DNA from: Dehalococcoidia bacterium
Lineage (GTDB): Bacteria; Chloroflexota; Dehalococcoidia; SM23-28-2
Length of the DNA stretch: 64,000 bases
Direction: 5' to 3'
Assembly: GCA_030615765.1 (NCBI GenBank)
Contig: JAUWYP010000005.1
Location: 33,723 to 97,722 of the forward strand
Shown: positions 15,299 to 25,031 of the stretch, one piece after another
How positions within the stretch are numbered: position 1 is the first letter of the stretch
Layout of the letters: every line of letters begins with the position of its first letter
Translations under genes and position numbers: made by a program
Notes under the pieces: model-generated
The model's input: only the letters and a program-made list of their open reading frames with translations
What the model was told of the DNA's origin: nothing
The model's database searches: none

Positions 15299-17179
15299 AT
15301 GGTGGCGATCGGCAGGAGAAGAAAGCCTCGCTGGCTTGTGCTCCTGGCTCTGCTCGTTGCCGCTGCGGTGGGCGGGTTTTTCGCCTACCAGTTCTGGTTC
15401 GCTGAAGACGGCTCCGACGACGGAGCCTTCAGCACGCACACGGTGACCACGGCCACTATTCGCTTCAGTATCACTACCTCAGGCGAAGCGCAAGCGGTGC
15501 AGGAGATAGTATCTAGCTTCGGCATAGCGGGGAGGGTGAGTTCCGTCGAAGTGGAGCTGGGCGATGAGGTCAGGGAGGGCCAGCAACTAGCCAGCCTGGA
15601 ATCCGACACCCTGGAGAACCAGCTGGCAACCGCCGAGGCAAATCTTTTGTCGGCGCGGCTCCGCCTTCAGCAGATCGAGGAAGGGGTTTCTTACGCTGAG
15701 AAGGCGGCGGCCGCAGGGGCGGTGGTGAGCGCTCAAGTGGCATTCGACATAGCCTCGGATGACCTGGATGACGTGCTGGACGGGCCCTCTGATGCCGAGC
15801 TGGCTGCGGCGGAAGAGAGGGTAAGGAGCGCCGAATCAGCGCTCCTTGCCGCCCAGGACAGTCTGAGGAAGCTACAGGAGGGGGCTTCGGAGGCGGACTT
15901 GGCGGCCGCCGAGGCGAATGTGGCAATCGCCGAGGCGAACCTGACGAGCGCCAAGAGTCTCCGGACAAGCGCCAACGCGAGCGTGCAGTCGGCGGAAGCA
16001 GCTTTTCAGAGCGCCGGTACGACCTACTGTGACACCGATGATCACATTGCAGACATCTGCGACGATTTCTCCACCACTCCCCTCAGCAACCGCCAGATCA
16101 GCAGGCTCAACGATTCCATTAGTCTGGAGGAGGACGCGGATGCAGCCCTGATTGCGGCGACCAGCGCTCTCATCCAGGCCAACTCAACCTACCGCAGTGC
16201 ACTGGCGGCCAAGGCGGACGCCGGGGCGGCCGTCGACGCTGCCGAGACCGCCCTCGAATCCGCCCAGGAGGCTCTCGATGAGGTGAAGGCAGGGGCCGAC
16301 CCGGAGGAACTTGCTACGGCCGAAGCAGCGGTGACAGCGGCCGAGCAGGCCCTGGAGGCGGCCCAACTGCGACTGGACGAGCTTCGCGAGGGCCCGACAG
16401 AGTCCGCCATTGCCGCCGCCCGGGGCGCCGTCGACACCGCACGCGCCAATTTGACGTCAGCGATGGCGGCCAGGGATGATCTCCTTGCCGGCGCCGACCA
16501 GGAGGACATCGACTTACAGGTTCAGCAGGTGCGAATCGCTGAGCTGGCGGTGGAGCAGGCTCGCGAGAACCTGGAGGACGCGACGCTGGTAGCGCCCTTC
16601 GCCGCCACTGTCGGCGCCATCAATATCAGCGCGGGCGATCTAGTCACCTCGGCTACCCCGGCCATCACTCTGCTCACCCCTAACGCCTTGGAGGTAGAGC
16701 TGACCCTTGGCGAGACGGACCTCCCCGTGGCGAGGGTTGGTCAAAAGGGGCTCATCATTTTCGATGCCATTCCGGAGAAGGCCTATCCGCTGACGGTAAC
16801 GTCGATAGGCCTGGCTCCCACCACTCAGCAGGGTGTGGTCACCTATCTTGCCACCGCCCAGCTTGCGGGCTTCGATCCCAAGGCGGACGTTCGGCCGGCT
16901 CCAGGCATGAGCGGATCAGCGGTCATTGTCACCCAGGAGAAGGCCGGTGTCTTGGCTGTGCCCAACCGGGCCATCAGACGTCGCGGACAGAACCAGACGG
17001 TTGAAGTGGTGGTCGACGGCAAGCTGGAGATAAGGGTGGTCCAGACAGGCATTAGTGACACCGAAAAGACCGAGATCCTCAGCGGTCTGAAGGCTGGCGA
17101 CGTGGTAGCGCTGCCAGGCGGCGCTCCGAGCGGGGAGGCGGCGGAGGACGCGGAGCCGCTCCCCGGCGGCGTTCGCTAG
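15299..17179 (+). CDS. Membrane fusion (HlyD/MacA-like) protein with an enlarged coiled-coil hairpin
   Basis: 626 residues, longer than the 370-450 usual for MacA-type adaptors. One N-terminal membrane helix (RWLVLLALLVAAAVGGFFAY) is followed by the first lipoyl half (FGIAGRVSSVEVELGDEVREG). An Ala/Glu-rich coiled-coil of roughly 350 residues has at least four repeats of a pattern like LREGPTESAIAAARGAV. The second lipoyl half is LVAPFAATVGAINISAGD, and the end has beta-barrel segments (VPNRAIRRRGQNQTVEVV). ATG 15299 has AAGGAG ten bases upstream. It is followed by ATPase and permease genes, so it should be the extracytoplasmic adaptor of a MacB-type exporter. The long hairpin may span a thick wall; that is inference. 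Confidence 0.88.
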   Translation: MVAIGRRRKPRWLVLLALLVAAAVGGFFAYQFWFAEDGSDDGAFSTHTVTTATIRFSITTSGEAQAVQEIVSSFGIAGRVSSVEVELGDEVREGQQLASLESDTLENQLATAEANLLSARLRLQQIEEGVSYAEKAAAAGAVVSAQVAFDIASDDLDDVLDGPSDAELAAAEERVRSAESALLAAQDSLRKLQEGASEADLAAAEANVAIAEANLTSAKSLRTSANASVQSAEAAFQSAGTTYCDTDDHIADICDDFSTTPLSNRQISRLNDSISLEEDADAALIAATSALIQANSTYRSALAAKADAGAAVDAAETALESAQEALDEVKAGADPEELATAEAAVTAAEQALEAAQLRLDELREGPTESAIAAARGAVDTARANLTSAMAARDDLLAGADQEDIDLQVQQVRIAELAVEQARENLEDATLVAPFAATVGAINISAGDLVTSATPAITLLTPNALEVELTLGETDLPVARVGQKGLIIFDAIPEKAYPLTVTSIGLAPTTQQGVVTYLATAQLAGFDPKADVRPAPGMSGSAVIVTQEKAGVLAVPNRAIRRRGQNQTVEVVVDGKLEIRVVQTGISDTEKTEILSGLKAGDVVALPGGAPSGEAAEDAEPLPGGVR

Positions 17180-17194
17180 GAAGTAGTTCGCACC

Positions 17195-17920
17195 GTGGTC
17201 AAGCTGACCGATATCACCAAGGTCTACCTAGCTGGCGACGTGCCTGTACCCGCCCTGCGGGGAATCAACCTAGGGATACAGGAGGGGGAGTTCCTGGCTA
17301 TTATGGGGCCTTCGGGCTCCGGCAAGTCCACCCTCCTGAATATCCTCGGCTGCCTGGACAAACCCACTTCGGGCACGTACGAACTGGATGACCTGAAGGT
17401 CAGTGCCTTCGATGAGGATCAGCTGGCGGTGATCCGCAACCGCAAGGTCGGGTTCGTCTTCCAGAGCTTCAACCTCCTTCGCCGCCTACCAGCGGTCGAG
17501 CAGGTGGAGCTACCGTTGCTCTATCGCAAGGTGTCCGACCGGCGGCGCCTGGCGCTTCAGGCCCTTAGCGACCTGGGGCTGGCCGAGCGCGTGGCGCACC
17601 GGCCCACGCAGCTTTCAGGGGGCGAGCAGCAACGGGTGGGCATCGCCCGTTGCCTTGTGACGAACCCCTCGTTGATCCTGGCTGATGAGCCGACAGGCGC
17701 CCTGGACACGGCCACCGGGCACGAAATCATGCGCATCTTCCAGCGACTCAACGGGGAGCGGCGCATCACCATTGTTCTTGTGACCCACGAACGGGAGATC
17801 GCCGCCTACGCTCGCAGGATCGTTCACCTTCAGGATGGGCAAATCGTCAGCGATGAGCCGAACTCGTCGCCGGACCGTTCGCCCGGTGGCGACGGTGGAA
17901 GCGAGGCCCCGACGGCATGA
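17195..17920 (+). CDS. ABC transporter ATP-binding protein (MacB/LolD type)
   Basis: 241 residues with a full nucleotide-binding domain: Walker [11 protein letters not shown] loop [20 protein letters not shown], signature [15 protein letters not shown], Walker [13 protein letters not shown] and switch His in VLVTHERE. The [18 protein letters not shown] segment is typical of the LolD/MacB group. The start is GTG at 17195, 15 bases after the adaptor stop. The end overlaps the permease start by 4 bases (ATGA), so ATPase and permease are coupled. Confidence 0.95.
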   Translation: MVKLTDITKVYLAGDVPVPALRGINLGIQEGEFLAIMGPSGSGKSTLLNILGCLDKPTSGTYELDDLKVSAFDEDQLAVIRNRKVGFVFQSFNLLRRLPAVEQVELPLLYRKVSDRRRLALQALSDLGLAERVAHRPTQLSGGEQQRVGIARCLVTNPSLILADEPTGALDTATGHEIMRIFQRLNGERRITIVLVTHEREIAAYARRIVHLQDGQIVSDEPNSSPDRSPGGDGGSEAPTA

Positions 17921-19197
17921 GTATCACCGACACTATCCGCTCTGCCTTCGCCGCTCTGACTGCCAACAAGCTGCGCTCGTCGCTGACCATGCTGGGCATC
18001 ATCATCGGGGTGAGTGCCGTCATCACCCTCATGGCGGTGGGCCAAGGCTCTCAGAAAGGCGTGACGGAGCGCATTCGAGGGCTGGGCAGCAATCTTCTCT
18101 TTATCAGGCCTGGTCAGTCTCAAGCATCAGATGTCCAGTCGGCGGTATATGGGGGCCAGGCACTAACCCTGGTAGACGCCGATGCCTACGCCATCAATGA
18201 CCCCGAGCAGTTTCCCTATGTGGAGGGCGTGGCGCCCCAGGTCGACTTCGAGGGCCGACTGATCGCTGGCGGCGAGAACACGACCACCACTATCATCGGC
18301 ACGACGCCCGGCTACCAGTACGTACGCGACTTCTATGTGGGGAAAGGCCAGTTCATCAGTGAGGACGATATTGCCCGCAAAGGCCTTGTGGCTGTCCTGG
18401 GGCATAGGGTGGCCGAGACGCTGTTCGATGACCGCGACCCCATCGGCAAGTCCGTGCGCCTGGCGGTAGGCCCTCCTACCATGGCGCTCACCTTCAACTT
18501 CCGGGTCATCGGCGTCATGGAGCCGAAAGGGGCCACGGCCATCGGCGATGAGGATGACCTGATGTTCATACCCCTGCCGACAATGCAGGCCCGTATTCCC
18601 TTCCTGAGGCATCCTCAGGGGCTAAGCAACGTGTTCCAGATCTCGGTAAAGGTGAGCAACAGGGGTGACTTCGACAAAGCCGAGAGGGAGATAGCAGCCT
18701 TGCTCCGCGAGCGTCACAACGTGGACAAGGATGACTTCGTGATTCTAACCCAGACCGACGTGGCCAACCTGGAGGCCGCCGAGACCGAGATATCCCAGAC
18801 GCTGTGGGCGGCGATGGCGGCCATCGCTGGCATCTCCCTTGTGGTCGGCGGCATCGGCATCATGAACATCATGCTGGTCTCGGTCACGGAGCGCATCCGC
18901 GAGATAGGCATCCGCAAGGCTATGGGAGCGACGCGGGGCGACATTCTCATGCAGTTCTTAGTTGAAGCGCTGATGGTCACGATGGCCGGTGGAGCCATCG
19001 GGGTTGTTCTCGGCATTACGCTCTCGACGCTGGCGGACGGGCGCACTATCCTGGAGCAGAGCATCCGGGCGGAGGTCTCGCTGGTGGCCGTCATCCTGGC
19101 CTTTGGTGTGTCCGCGGTCATCGGCCTCTTCTTTGGCATCTATCCCGCCTACAATGCCTCTCGCCTCAACCCCATCGAGGCCTTGCACCACGAATAA
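17917..19197 (+). CDS. ABC transporter permease (MacB/FtsX family)
   Basis: 426 residues in the MacB permease architecture: an N-terminal helix (KLRSSLTMLGIIIGVSAVITLM), a large extracytoplasmic MacB-PCD domain of about 220 residues, then three membrane helices from MAAIAGISLVVGGIGIMNIM to the end. ERIREIGIRKAMGATRGDIL is the conserved cytoplasmic coupling loop. The end NASRLNPIEALHHE is the family C-terminus. With the ATPase and adaptor it forms a mechanotransmission-type exporter for peptides, antibiotics or lipoproteins; the substrate cannot be read. Confidence 0.94.
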   Translation: MSITDTIRSAFAALTANKLRSSLTMLGIIIGVSAVITLMAVGQGSQKGVTERIRGLGSNLLFIRPGQSQASDVQSAVYGGQALTLVDADAYAINDPEQFPYVEGVAPQVDFEGRLIAGGENTTTTIIGTTPGYQYVRDFYVGKGQFISEDDIARKGLVAVLGHRVAETLFDDRDPIGKSVRLAVGPPTMALTFNFRVIGVMEPKGATAIGDEDDLMFIPLPTMQARIPFLRHPQGLSNVFQISVKVSNRGDFDKAEREIAALLRERHNVDKDDFVILTQTDVANLEAAETEISQTLWAAMAAIAGISLVVGGIGIMNIMLVSVTERIREIGIRKAMGATRGDILMQFLVEALMVTMAGGAIGVVLGITLSTLADGRTILEQSIRAEVSLVAVILAFGVSAVIGLFFGIYPAYNASRLNPIEALHHE

Positions 19198-19198
19198 G

Positions 19199-19213
19199 GG
19201 CGGTAAAGCCGCC
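19199..19213. terminator. Short hairpin between convergent genes
   Basis: GGCGG-TAAAG-CCGCC flanked by AA/TT, within the 18-base gap between the permease stop and the convergent lipoprotein stop. It could serve both strands, but the stem is only five base pairs. Confidence 0.4.
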
Positions 19214-19215
19214 TT

Positions 19216-19956
19216 CTATTGGAGTGCCTGGCCCAGCCGTTCATCCAGAGTGCGGATGATGTCTTCCACCTCTTGTCCCGGTGTGGCGCCGCCTATCGCA
19301 CCCACTATTATGTGAGCGGTGGCTCGTCCTCGCCTGATAGCGACCAGGTGAGCAATGAAGTCAACGTCAACCTCGAACTCCGCACCCTCGCCCTCCGGCC
19401 GAAGTGTGCCTGTGAAACGAGCCGCCAGCGTTTCGTCGCCGATGCTGGCAAACGACATCGGCTCTCCCTCAATGGAGATCACACCGGGGAATAAGCTTAC
19501 GCTCTGGCTGGGGTTGGCAGCTACCTCCCTGCCCCATTCCATGCCGGCCACAGCTCCCTCCGAGGTCTGGAAGATGCTCAGCGAGACACTGACCGAGGCG
19601 GTGCCGCCGCTGATAAAGGTGCCCAGAGGGTCGTTCGTCATATAGGTGGCGTTATATCCCAGCAGGCGCCCCCACCCATCAAGGCGGGCGAGAGCCGCTT
19701 GTTTTCCCTCCGGATCGGTCTCGGCGGCTTCCTCGTTGTCCGTAAATACCTCTCCCGGCTCCTCCAGGACGAAGCCAGAAGGCAAATCGTCCAGTGTCAG
19801 GGCTACGCTCCTGAGCATGGCCTCCAGCGTTGGCCTGTCGACCGGAACGGACGTTGCAGAGGGTCCTTCCTCGTCACCTCCGCCGCCGCAGCCAACCCCA
19901 ACGACTGCCGGGACGGCGACGACAGCAAGGGCGAGTGCGATGAGCCAAGTTCTCAT
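19216..19956 (-). CDS. Uncharacterised lipoprotein
   Basis: 246 residues. The signal peptide ends VVGVGC, giving a lipobox Cys, then a Gly/Glu/Ser/Thr linker (GGGGDEEGPSATSVP). The rest is a soluble domain with alternating beta-type segments (TASVSVSLSIFQTSEGAVAG, EFEVDVDFIAHLVAIRRGRA) and a C-terminal helix (VEDIIRTLDERLGQAL). I do not recognise a named family. ATG 19956 has GGGAGG upstream. It is convergent with the efflux operon and divergent from the carboxylase operon, so it is probably transcribed alone. Confidence 0.75.
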   Translation of the reverse strand: MRTWLIALALAVVAVPAVVGVGCGGGGDEEGPSATSVPVDRPTLEAMLRSVALTLDDLPSGFVLEEPGEVFTDNEEAAETDPEGKQAALARLDGWGRLLGYNATYMTNDPLGTFISGGTASVSVSLSIFQTSEGAVAGMEWGREVAANPSQSVSLFPGVISIEGEPMSFASIGDETLAARFTGTLRPEGEGAEFEVDVDFIAHLVAIRRGRATAHIIVGAIGGATPGQEVEDIIRTLDERLGQALQ

Positions 19957-20175
19957 AGTGACCTCCCACCATCAAAATCACATTCGGCAGAGCGCGCCGC
20001 GCTCGATTATAGCAGGTGTAGGGTCAAAGGTGCGCGGGCAAGGATAGCCGCTGGCCCCCGACAAGGCCTTTACCATTGCTCTCCCCCAATGGAGATGCTA
20101 TCTTGTCGCTACGCGGGCGATGTTGAATTATTGACCTCTGCACTGGGTGCGGATACGTCTGTCGGGAGAGGCTAA

Positions 20176-22302
20176 ATGACCGAAGCGCGGGTGTTCGCCA
20201 TCGACGCCGGTGGAACCATGACCGATGCCTTTGTGGTGCTGGAGGACGGGAGGTTTGCCATCGGGAAAGCGCAGACCACCCCGGACGATGAGTCTGAGGG
20301 CGTGCTGAGATCGTTTGAGGACGCCATCACCGGTCTGGACGGGGACACCGGGGCGGCCGCCAGGGGCCTGGTCGCCACCATCTACTCGGGCACGCTTATG
20401 CTGAACCGTCTGCTTCAGCGAGAGGGAGAAGGGGGCATAGGCGTCGTCACGACTGCCGGCTTCGAGGACGTCCTGCGCTTTGGCCGAGCGTTCCAATCGT
20501 ATGCCGGTTACCCATACAGTGAGCGGCTCCACGTCAGGTCGCACGGCTACCCGGAGCCTATCGTTCCCCGCAGCTTGGTGCGCGGAGTGCGGGAGCGCAT
20601 CCACCTCATTGGGATGGAGATGCTCCCCCTGTACGAGGAGGAAGCACGGGAGGCCGTCGGCTACCTGCTTGATCGGGGAGTGAGAGCCGTCTGTATCTGC
20701 TTCCTGTACTCGTACCAAAACCCTAGCCACGAGCGGCGGATGGCCGAGATCGCCCGAGAGGTCATGAACGAGCGTGGTGTGGACATCCCTTTGTACCTAT
20801 CAAGCGAGCAGAACCCGGTTCGAGGCGAACTCCCACGGCTGAACAGCTTGATCCTGGAGGTCTACGCCGCTCGGCCGTCGCGGCTCCAGCTCGTCCGGAT
20901 GCGAGAGCGCCTCAAGGAGCTGGGGTCGCCCGCTCCTTTCCGCATCCTCACCTCCTACGGCGGCACCGTCTCCCCAGAGCATGAGTGGCTGGTCTCCACC
21001 CTCGTCTCCGGTCCCATCGGTGGGATTATCGGGGGGAATCGCCTAGGGGATCACCTTGGGATCGCCAACCTGGTGTGCACTGACATCGGCGGGACCAGCT
21101 TTGATGTCGGCCTGATCACCGAGGGCCAGCATGCCATCCGCACCGAATGGGCACTGGCTCAGTTCGTGCTCAACACGCCGATGATCGCCATGGACTCTAT
21201 TGGGGCGGGCACGGGCACTTACGTGAGGCTCGACCCGGTGATCCGGCGCATCAACCTGGGGCCCGATTCCGCGGGCTATCGGGTAGGGGTCTGCTACGAG
21301 GCCGGCGGCGTGGATACCCCCACTGTCACCGATTGCCACCTCGTTCTGGGCTACGTGAACCCCGACTACTTCCTCGGTGGGGAGATTCAGCTAAGTACGG
21401 AGCGAGCACGGCAGGCGCTCGAGGAGAAGATCGCCCAGCCCCTAGGAATAGGGCCTGAGGAGGCGGCCTGGGGGATTGTGCAGCTCCTGGAGACGCAGAT
21501 GCGGGATCACCTCGCAGGGATGATCCTCGGCCTCGGATACTCGCCGGAGAACTACCACCTGCTCACATACGGGGGTGGCGGACCCCTGCATGTTGCAGCG
21601 CTGAGCCGGGGATTGCAGTTCGAGAGCGTTCTAGTGCCTTCGTGGGCAGCGGCTTTCTCCGCCTACGGCTGCGCCTGTGCCGACTGCGCCTATCGCTATG
21701 ACCGTACGGTCGACAAGGTTCTCCCGCCCGATGGCTCAGGTCACCAGGCGGTTGCAGGGCTGCTGCGCAATGCCTGGGGCGAGATCCGCGAGCGCCTCGC
21801 TGAGGAACTGCGTCGCGATGGTCTCGACCCGGGCCGTATGGTCTTCCGGCCCTATGTGCGAATGCAGTACCGAGGCATGCTGGATGACCTGGAGATTCCT
21901 TCGCCTTCAGCGGAGCCCTCTCCCCAAGACCTCGATGCCATCATCTCTGAGTACGAGCGTCTCTTCGAGCGGATCTTCGCCCGGGCGGCGAAAAGCCCGG
22001 AGGCTGGCTATGTAGTCACCAAAGCCATCGGGGTTGGCGTTGTGCCCACGGAGAAGCCGCGCATTCCCGAGCTGGCCCTCCAGGGCCAAGACCCGGCCAA
22101 AGGTGCCACGAAGGGGCGCCGTCAGATCTTCTGGGATGGGTCTTGGACAACGGCGGAGCTCTTCGAGATGGATAGGCTCCAACCAGGAAACGTTGTGGCA
22201 GGCCCCGCCGTTGTGGAGGCCCCAGCCACTACCCTTCTGGTGCCCCCGGGCTGGCGGGCCACCTTGGACGAAAACCTCATCTTTAGGGTCGAGGAGGTAT
22301 AG
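20176..22302 (+). CDS. acxA: Acetone carboxylase-type beta subunit (hydantoinase A/oxoprolinase family)
   Basis: 708 residues, close to AcxA length. The ATP-binding fold of the hydantoinase A family is clear: FAIDAGGTMTDAFVV at the N-terminus, TIYSGTLMLNRLL, LVCTDIGGTSFDVGLI, MDSIGAGTGTYVRLD and LLTYGGGGPLHVAAL. In acetone carboxylases this subunit phosphorylates substrate and bicarbonate for condensation to acetoacetate. The identification as acetone-type rather than hydantoinase rests on the three-gene order with a downstream 163-residue Cys-rich gamma subunit. ATG 20176 has GGGAGAGG upstream. The stop is four bases before the next start. Confidence 0.78.
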   Translation: MTEARVFAIDAGGTMTDAFVVLEDGRFAIGKAQTTPDDESEGVLRSFEDAITGLDGDTGAAARGLVATIYSGTLMLNRLLQREGEGGIGVVTTAGFEDVLRFGRAFQSYAGYPYSERLHVRSHGYPEPIVPRSLVRGVRERIHLIGMEMLPLYEEEAREAVGYLLDRGVRAVCICFLYSYQNPSHERRMAEIAREVMNERGVDIPLYLSSEQNPVRGELPRLNSLILEVYAARPSRLQLVRMRERLKELGSPAPFRILTSYGGTVSPEHEWLVSTLVSGPIGGIIGGNRLGDHLGIANLVCTDIGGTSFDVGLITEGQHAIRTEWALAQFVLNTPMIAMDSIGAGTGTYVRLDPVIRRINLGPDSAGYRVGVCYEAGGVDTPTVTDCHLVLGYVNPDYFLGGEIQLSTERARQALEEKIAQPLGIGPEEAAWGIVQLLETQMRDHLAGMILGLGYSPENYHLLTYGGGGPLHVAALSRGLQFESVLVPSWAAAFSAYGCACADCAYRYDRTVDKVLPPDGSGHQAVAGLLRNAWGEIRERLAEELRRDGLDPGRMVFRPYVRMQYRGMLDDLEIPSPSAEPSPQDLDAIISEYERLFERIFARAAKSPEAGYVVTKAIGVGVVPTEKPRIPELALQGQDPAKGATKGRRQIFWDGSWTTAELFEMDRLQPGNVVAGPAVVEAPATTLLVPPGWRATLDENLIFRVEEV

Positions 22303-22306
22303 GGTC

Positions 22307-24523
22307 ATGGATGTGGCAAAACGCGACGTGGGCCGCACTCCCATCGGCTGGGACGGGAAGACCCTGCTGGAGATGCTGGAAGAGAGCGAGAGCTTGTTCC
22401 AGGAGACGGGGCGCTATCAGGGCATCGACCAGCTTGAACTCAAGGAAAGAGACCACTTCCGATACGAGCGAGCTTTTGCCAAGTTGCGCGGTGCCCTGGT
22501 GGCTGCCCGCGAGACCGCCCTGCATATATCAGCCTCCCCCATCGTGCGCAACATCGGCGAGCTGTGCTTCGCCCTGTACACCCCCGAGGGCGACTCCGTC
22601 GTCGTCTCCACCGGTATCATGGTCCACGTTCACACCATGAGCGAGGCCCTCAAGTGGATGGTTCGCCATAACTACGAACGGGACCCCGGCATCCGGCCCG
22701 GCGACATATTTACCAGCAACGATCCCGACGTGGGGAACGTCCACACTGCTGACGTGCACACGATGGTTCCTATCTTCTGGGAGGACGAGCTTGTCGGCTG
22801 GGCCAGCGGCGTAACCCACCAGGTAGATATCGGCGCCAATACCCCCGGCCACGACCCAATCACGCCCACCAGTCGGTTCGAGGACGGCTTCCACCTCACC
22901 TGTGAGCGGATCGGGGAGGACGAGCACATCCGTCAGGACCACCGCCTCCGCTCGCAGCGGGCGGTGCGTTCTCCCTTGTACTGGGACCTGGACGAGAAGT
23001 GCCGCACGGCTGGCGCCTACCTAATCCGCGACGCCGTCCATCGCTTCATTGCTGAAGAAGGCATTGACTACTACAAGCGCTTCACGCGGGAGGTGGTGGA
23101 GGAGGGCCGGCGCATCTTCATGGCACGAGTTCGAGAGCGGCTGCTGCCCGGCCGCTACCGGACCGCATCCTTCGTTGGCATTCCATGGAAGGAAGAGGCG
23201 TGGCAGCCGCGGGCCCGAAGAGACTTCATCTGTCATGCCCCCATGGAGATCGTCATTGGCCGGGACGGTGACTTCTTCCTCAGCATGGAGGGAGCGAGCG
23301 CGCCGGGTTTCCATGCCTTCAACTGCGCCGAGGGCCCGATGCAGGGAGCCATCTGGGTGCTCCTCTCTCAGATGCTTGTCTACGACGGCAAGCTGAACGA
23401 TGGGTCATACTTGGCGCTGCGCCATTACTTCCCGCCGGGGACCTGGTGCAACGCCCAGGATCCCCAGCTGTCGTACTCCACGCCCTGGGCGTTTCTCATC
23501 CCCGCTTTCACCGGCCTCACCCGCTGTCTGTCCAGGGCGTTGTTTGCCCGCGGCTATCGCGAGGAGGTAGTCTCCGGCTACGGCTTCACGGGAGACGCCA
23601 TCCAGGGGGGCGGCACCCTCGCTTTCAACGGCGAGTACTGGCCGGCTGCCAATTTCGAGATAAGCGCCGTTGGCCTGGGCGCCAGCGCCGTCCACGACGG
23701 GCTGGACTGGGGCTACGCCATGTGGAACCCGGAGTCGGACCAGGGCGATGCCGAACTCTGGGAGCTGCTAGAGATAGGCATTCCCTATCTAGCCCGGCGG
23801 GTCAAGGCAAACACGGCTGGCTACGGCAAGTACCGCGGAGGTTCGGGCTGGGAAGCCCTGCGGATGCTTGTGGGGAACCGCGATGCCGAACTCTACATCG
23901 GCCGCGCGGACGGGCCCACTTTTATGGGCCCCGGGATCTTCGGCGGCTATCCGCAGGCGACCAGCTATCGCCTCTGGAGCAGAGGCAGTGAGATTATGGA
24001 TCGGGCTGCCAAAGGGCAGCCCTACCCCTTGGGCGATGACCCGGAAACGGAAGAGTTCGAGGAGCAAGCGGGCGGCGAGATAATGCGAAGACACGCCGCG
24101 ATGATGATGCCGGAGGTCTTCCATGACGGAGATGTGCTCCACTACGTTCTTTCCGGTGGGCCCGGCTGCGGTGACCCCCTGGAGCGGCCCGCTCAGCGGG
24201 TGGTGGACGATATGAATGAGGGGATCTTCAACGTGCGTATTACGGAAGACGTGTTCGGCGTTGTGGCCGCCCGCGACGAGGGACAGGACAAGTGGACCTT
24301 GGACGAGAAAGCCACGGACGCGCGGCGGCAGGAGATCCGACGCCTGCGGGCCGAACGCTCGCTGCCCTACGAGGAGTTCTGGCGACAGGAGCGTCGACGC
24401 ATCGAAGACAGGCAACTGGGCGAGCCCGTTCGGGGCATGCTTCGCGAGAGCATGGGCCTGTCACAAGCCTGGGCGCAGGAGTTTCGGGCCTTCTGGAAGC
24501 TGCCCGAGGGCTTCCAGCCGTAG
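22307..24523 (+). CDS. acxB: Acetone carboxylase-type alpha subunit (hydantoinase B family)
   Basis: 738 residues. Hydantoinase B signatures are FTSNDPDVGNVHTADVHTM, SGVTHQVDIGANTPGHDP, GYGKYRGGSGWEALRM and SGGPGCGDPLERP. In acetone carboxylase this subunit holds the Mn site where the activated substrates meet; the TSNDP and HTADVH region matches that site in the family. ATG 22307 has AGGAGG nine bases upstream; an earlier in-frame ATG lies inside acxA and is not needed. The gene ends 10 bases before the gamma subunit start, so the three are one operon. Acetophenone or another ketone is an alternative substrate. Confidence 0.78.
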   Translation: MDVAKRDVGRTPIGWDGKTLLEMLEESESLFQETGRYQGIDQLELKERDHFRYERAFAKLRGALVAARETALHISASPIVRNIGELCFALYTPEGDSVVVSTGIMVHVHTMSEALKWMVRHNYERDPGIRPGDIFTSNDPDVGNVHTADVHTMVPIFWEDELVGWASGVTHQVDIGANTPGHDPITPTSRFEDGFHLTCERIGEDEHIRQDHRLRSQRAVRSPLYWDLDEKCRTAGAYLIRDAVHRFIAEEGIDYYKRFTREVVEEGRRIFMARVRERLLPGRYRTASFVGIPWKEEAWQPRARRDFICHAPMEIVIGRDGDFFLSMEGASAPGFHAFNCAEGPMQGAIWVLLSQMLVYDGKLNDGSYLALRHYFPPGTWCNAQDPQLSYSTPWAFLIPAFTGLTRCLSRALFARGYREEVVSGYGFTGDAIQGGGTLAFNGEYWPAANFEISAVGLGASAVHDGLDWGYAMWNPESDQGDAELWELLEIGIPYLARRVKANTAGYGKYRGGSGWEALRMLVGNRDAELYIGRADGPTFMGPGIFGGYPQATSYRLWSRGSEIMDRAAKGQPYPLGDDPETEEFEEQAGGEIMRRHAAMMMPEVFHDGDVLHYVLSGGPGCGDPLERPAQRVVDDMNEGIFNVRITEDVFGVVAARDEGQDKWTLDEKATDARRQEIRRLRAERSLPYEEFWRQERRRIEDRQLGEPVRGMLRESMGLSQAWAQEFRAFWKLPEGFQP

Positions 24524-24533
24524 GAGGGGTGAG

Positions 24534-25025
24534 ATGGAGCGACGAACGGCCGAGGACCTGATCGACGGGCGGCTACCCTGGCCCCAGCTCAAGGAGATCA
24601 TCTCCCATCCCAAGGACCCTGGCCGCTTCCAGGTAGTGATGGAGGTGTTGCGAGAGCGCCTCGGCTGGGAAGAACCGGTTCTTCTCCCCCTGGCTGAGCA
24701 CCTCTATGTGGTGCAGAAGGGAAGCCAGCGGGTGGTGCGCTGCGACTGCGGGTGCGAGTTCGGGGACTGCCGGGAGAACTGGAAGACGAAGGCGCGGGTG
24801 TTTGTGCGCAACGACGAATCGCTGCTACTGGAGATCTACCCCCAAATGATGCACAGTGACCCCGAGTGGATGGAGCTGCGGGAGTTCTACTGCCCAGGGT
24901 GCTTCGCCCTGCTGGAGGTTGAGGCGGTGCCTCCCGGCTATCCAGTCCTGTTCGATTTCGAGCCCGACATCGATGGGTTCTATGAATGGATGGGGTTGCC
25001 GCTGCCGTCAAGCGCCAGCGAGTAG
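24534..25025 (+). CDS. acxC: Acetone carboxylase-type gamma subunit
   Basis: 163 residues, the size of AcxC. CDCGCEFGDCRENWK near residues 70-84 and FYCPGCFALLEVE near 120 give a Cys-rich metal-binding element, followed by VLFDFEPDIDGFYEWMG at the C-terminus, all typical of the small subunit. The sequence does not resemble any other common partner of hydantoinase A/B, so it decides the identity of the operon. ATG 24534 has GGAGGGG five bases upstream. The reaction would be ketone + CO2 + ATP to a beta-keto acid in the cytoplasm. No ketone-specific regulator is adjacent. Confidence 0.78.
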   Translation: MERRTAEDLIDGRLPWPQLKEIISHPKDPGRFQVVMEVLRERLGWEEPVLLPLAEHLYVVQKGSQRVVRCDCGCEFGDCRENWKTKARVFVRNDESLLLEIYPQMMHSDPEWMELREFYCPGCFALLEVEAVPPGYPVLFDFEPDIDGFYEWMGLPLPSSASE

Positions 25026-25031
25026 TATCGA

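Noticed and set aside
20130..20157. TTGACC followed by GATACG as a promoter for the carboxylase operon
   Set aside because: The spacing is 15 bases and the -10 match is poor, so it is not supported.
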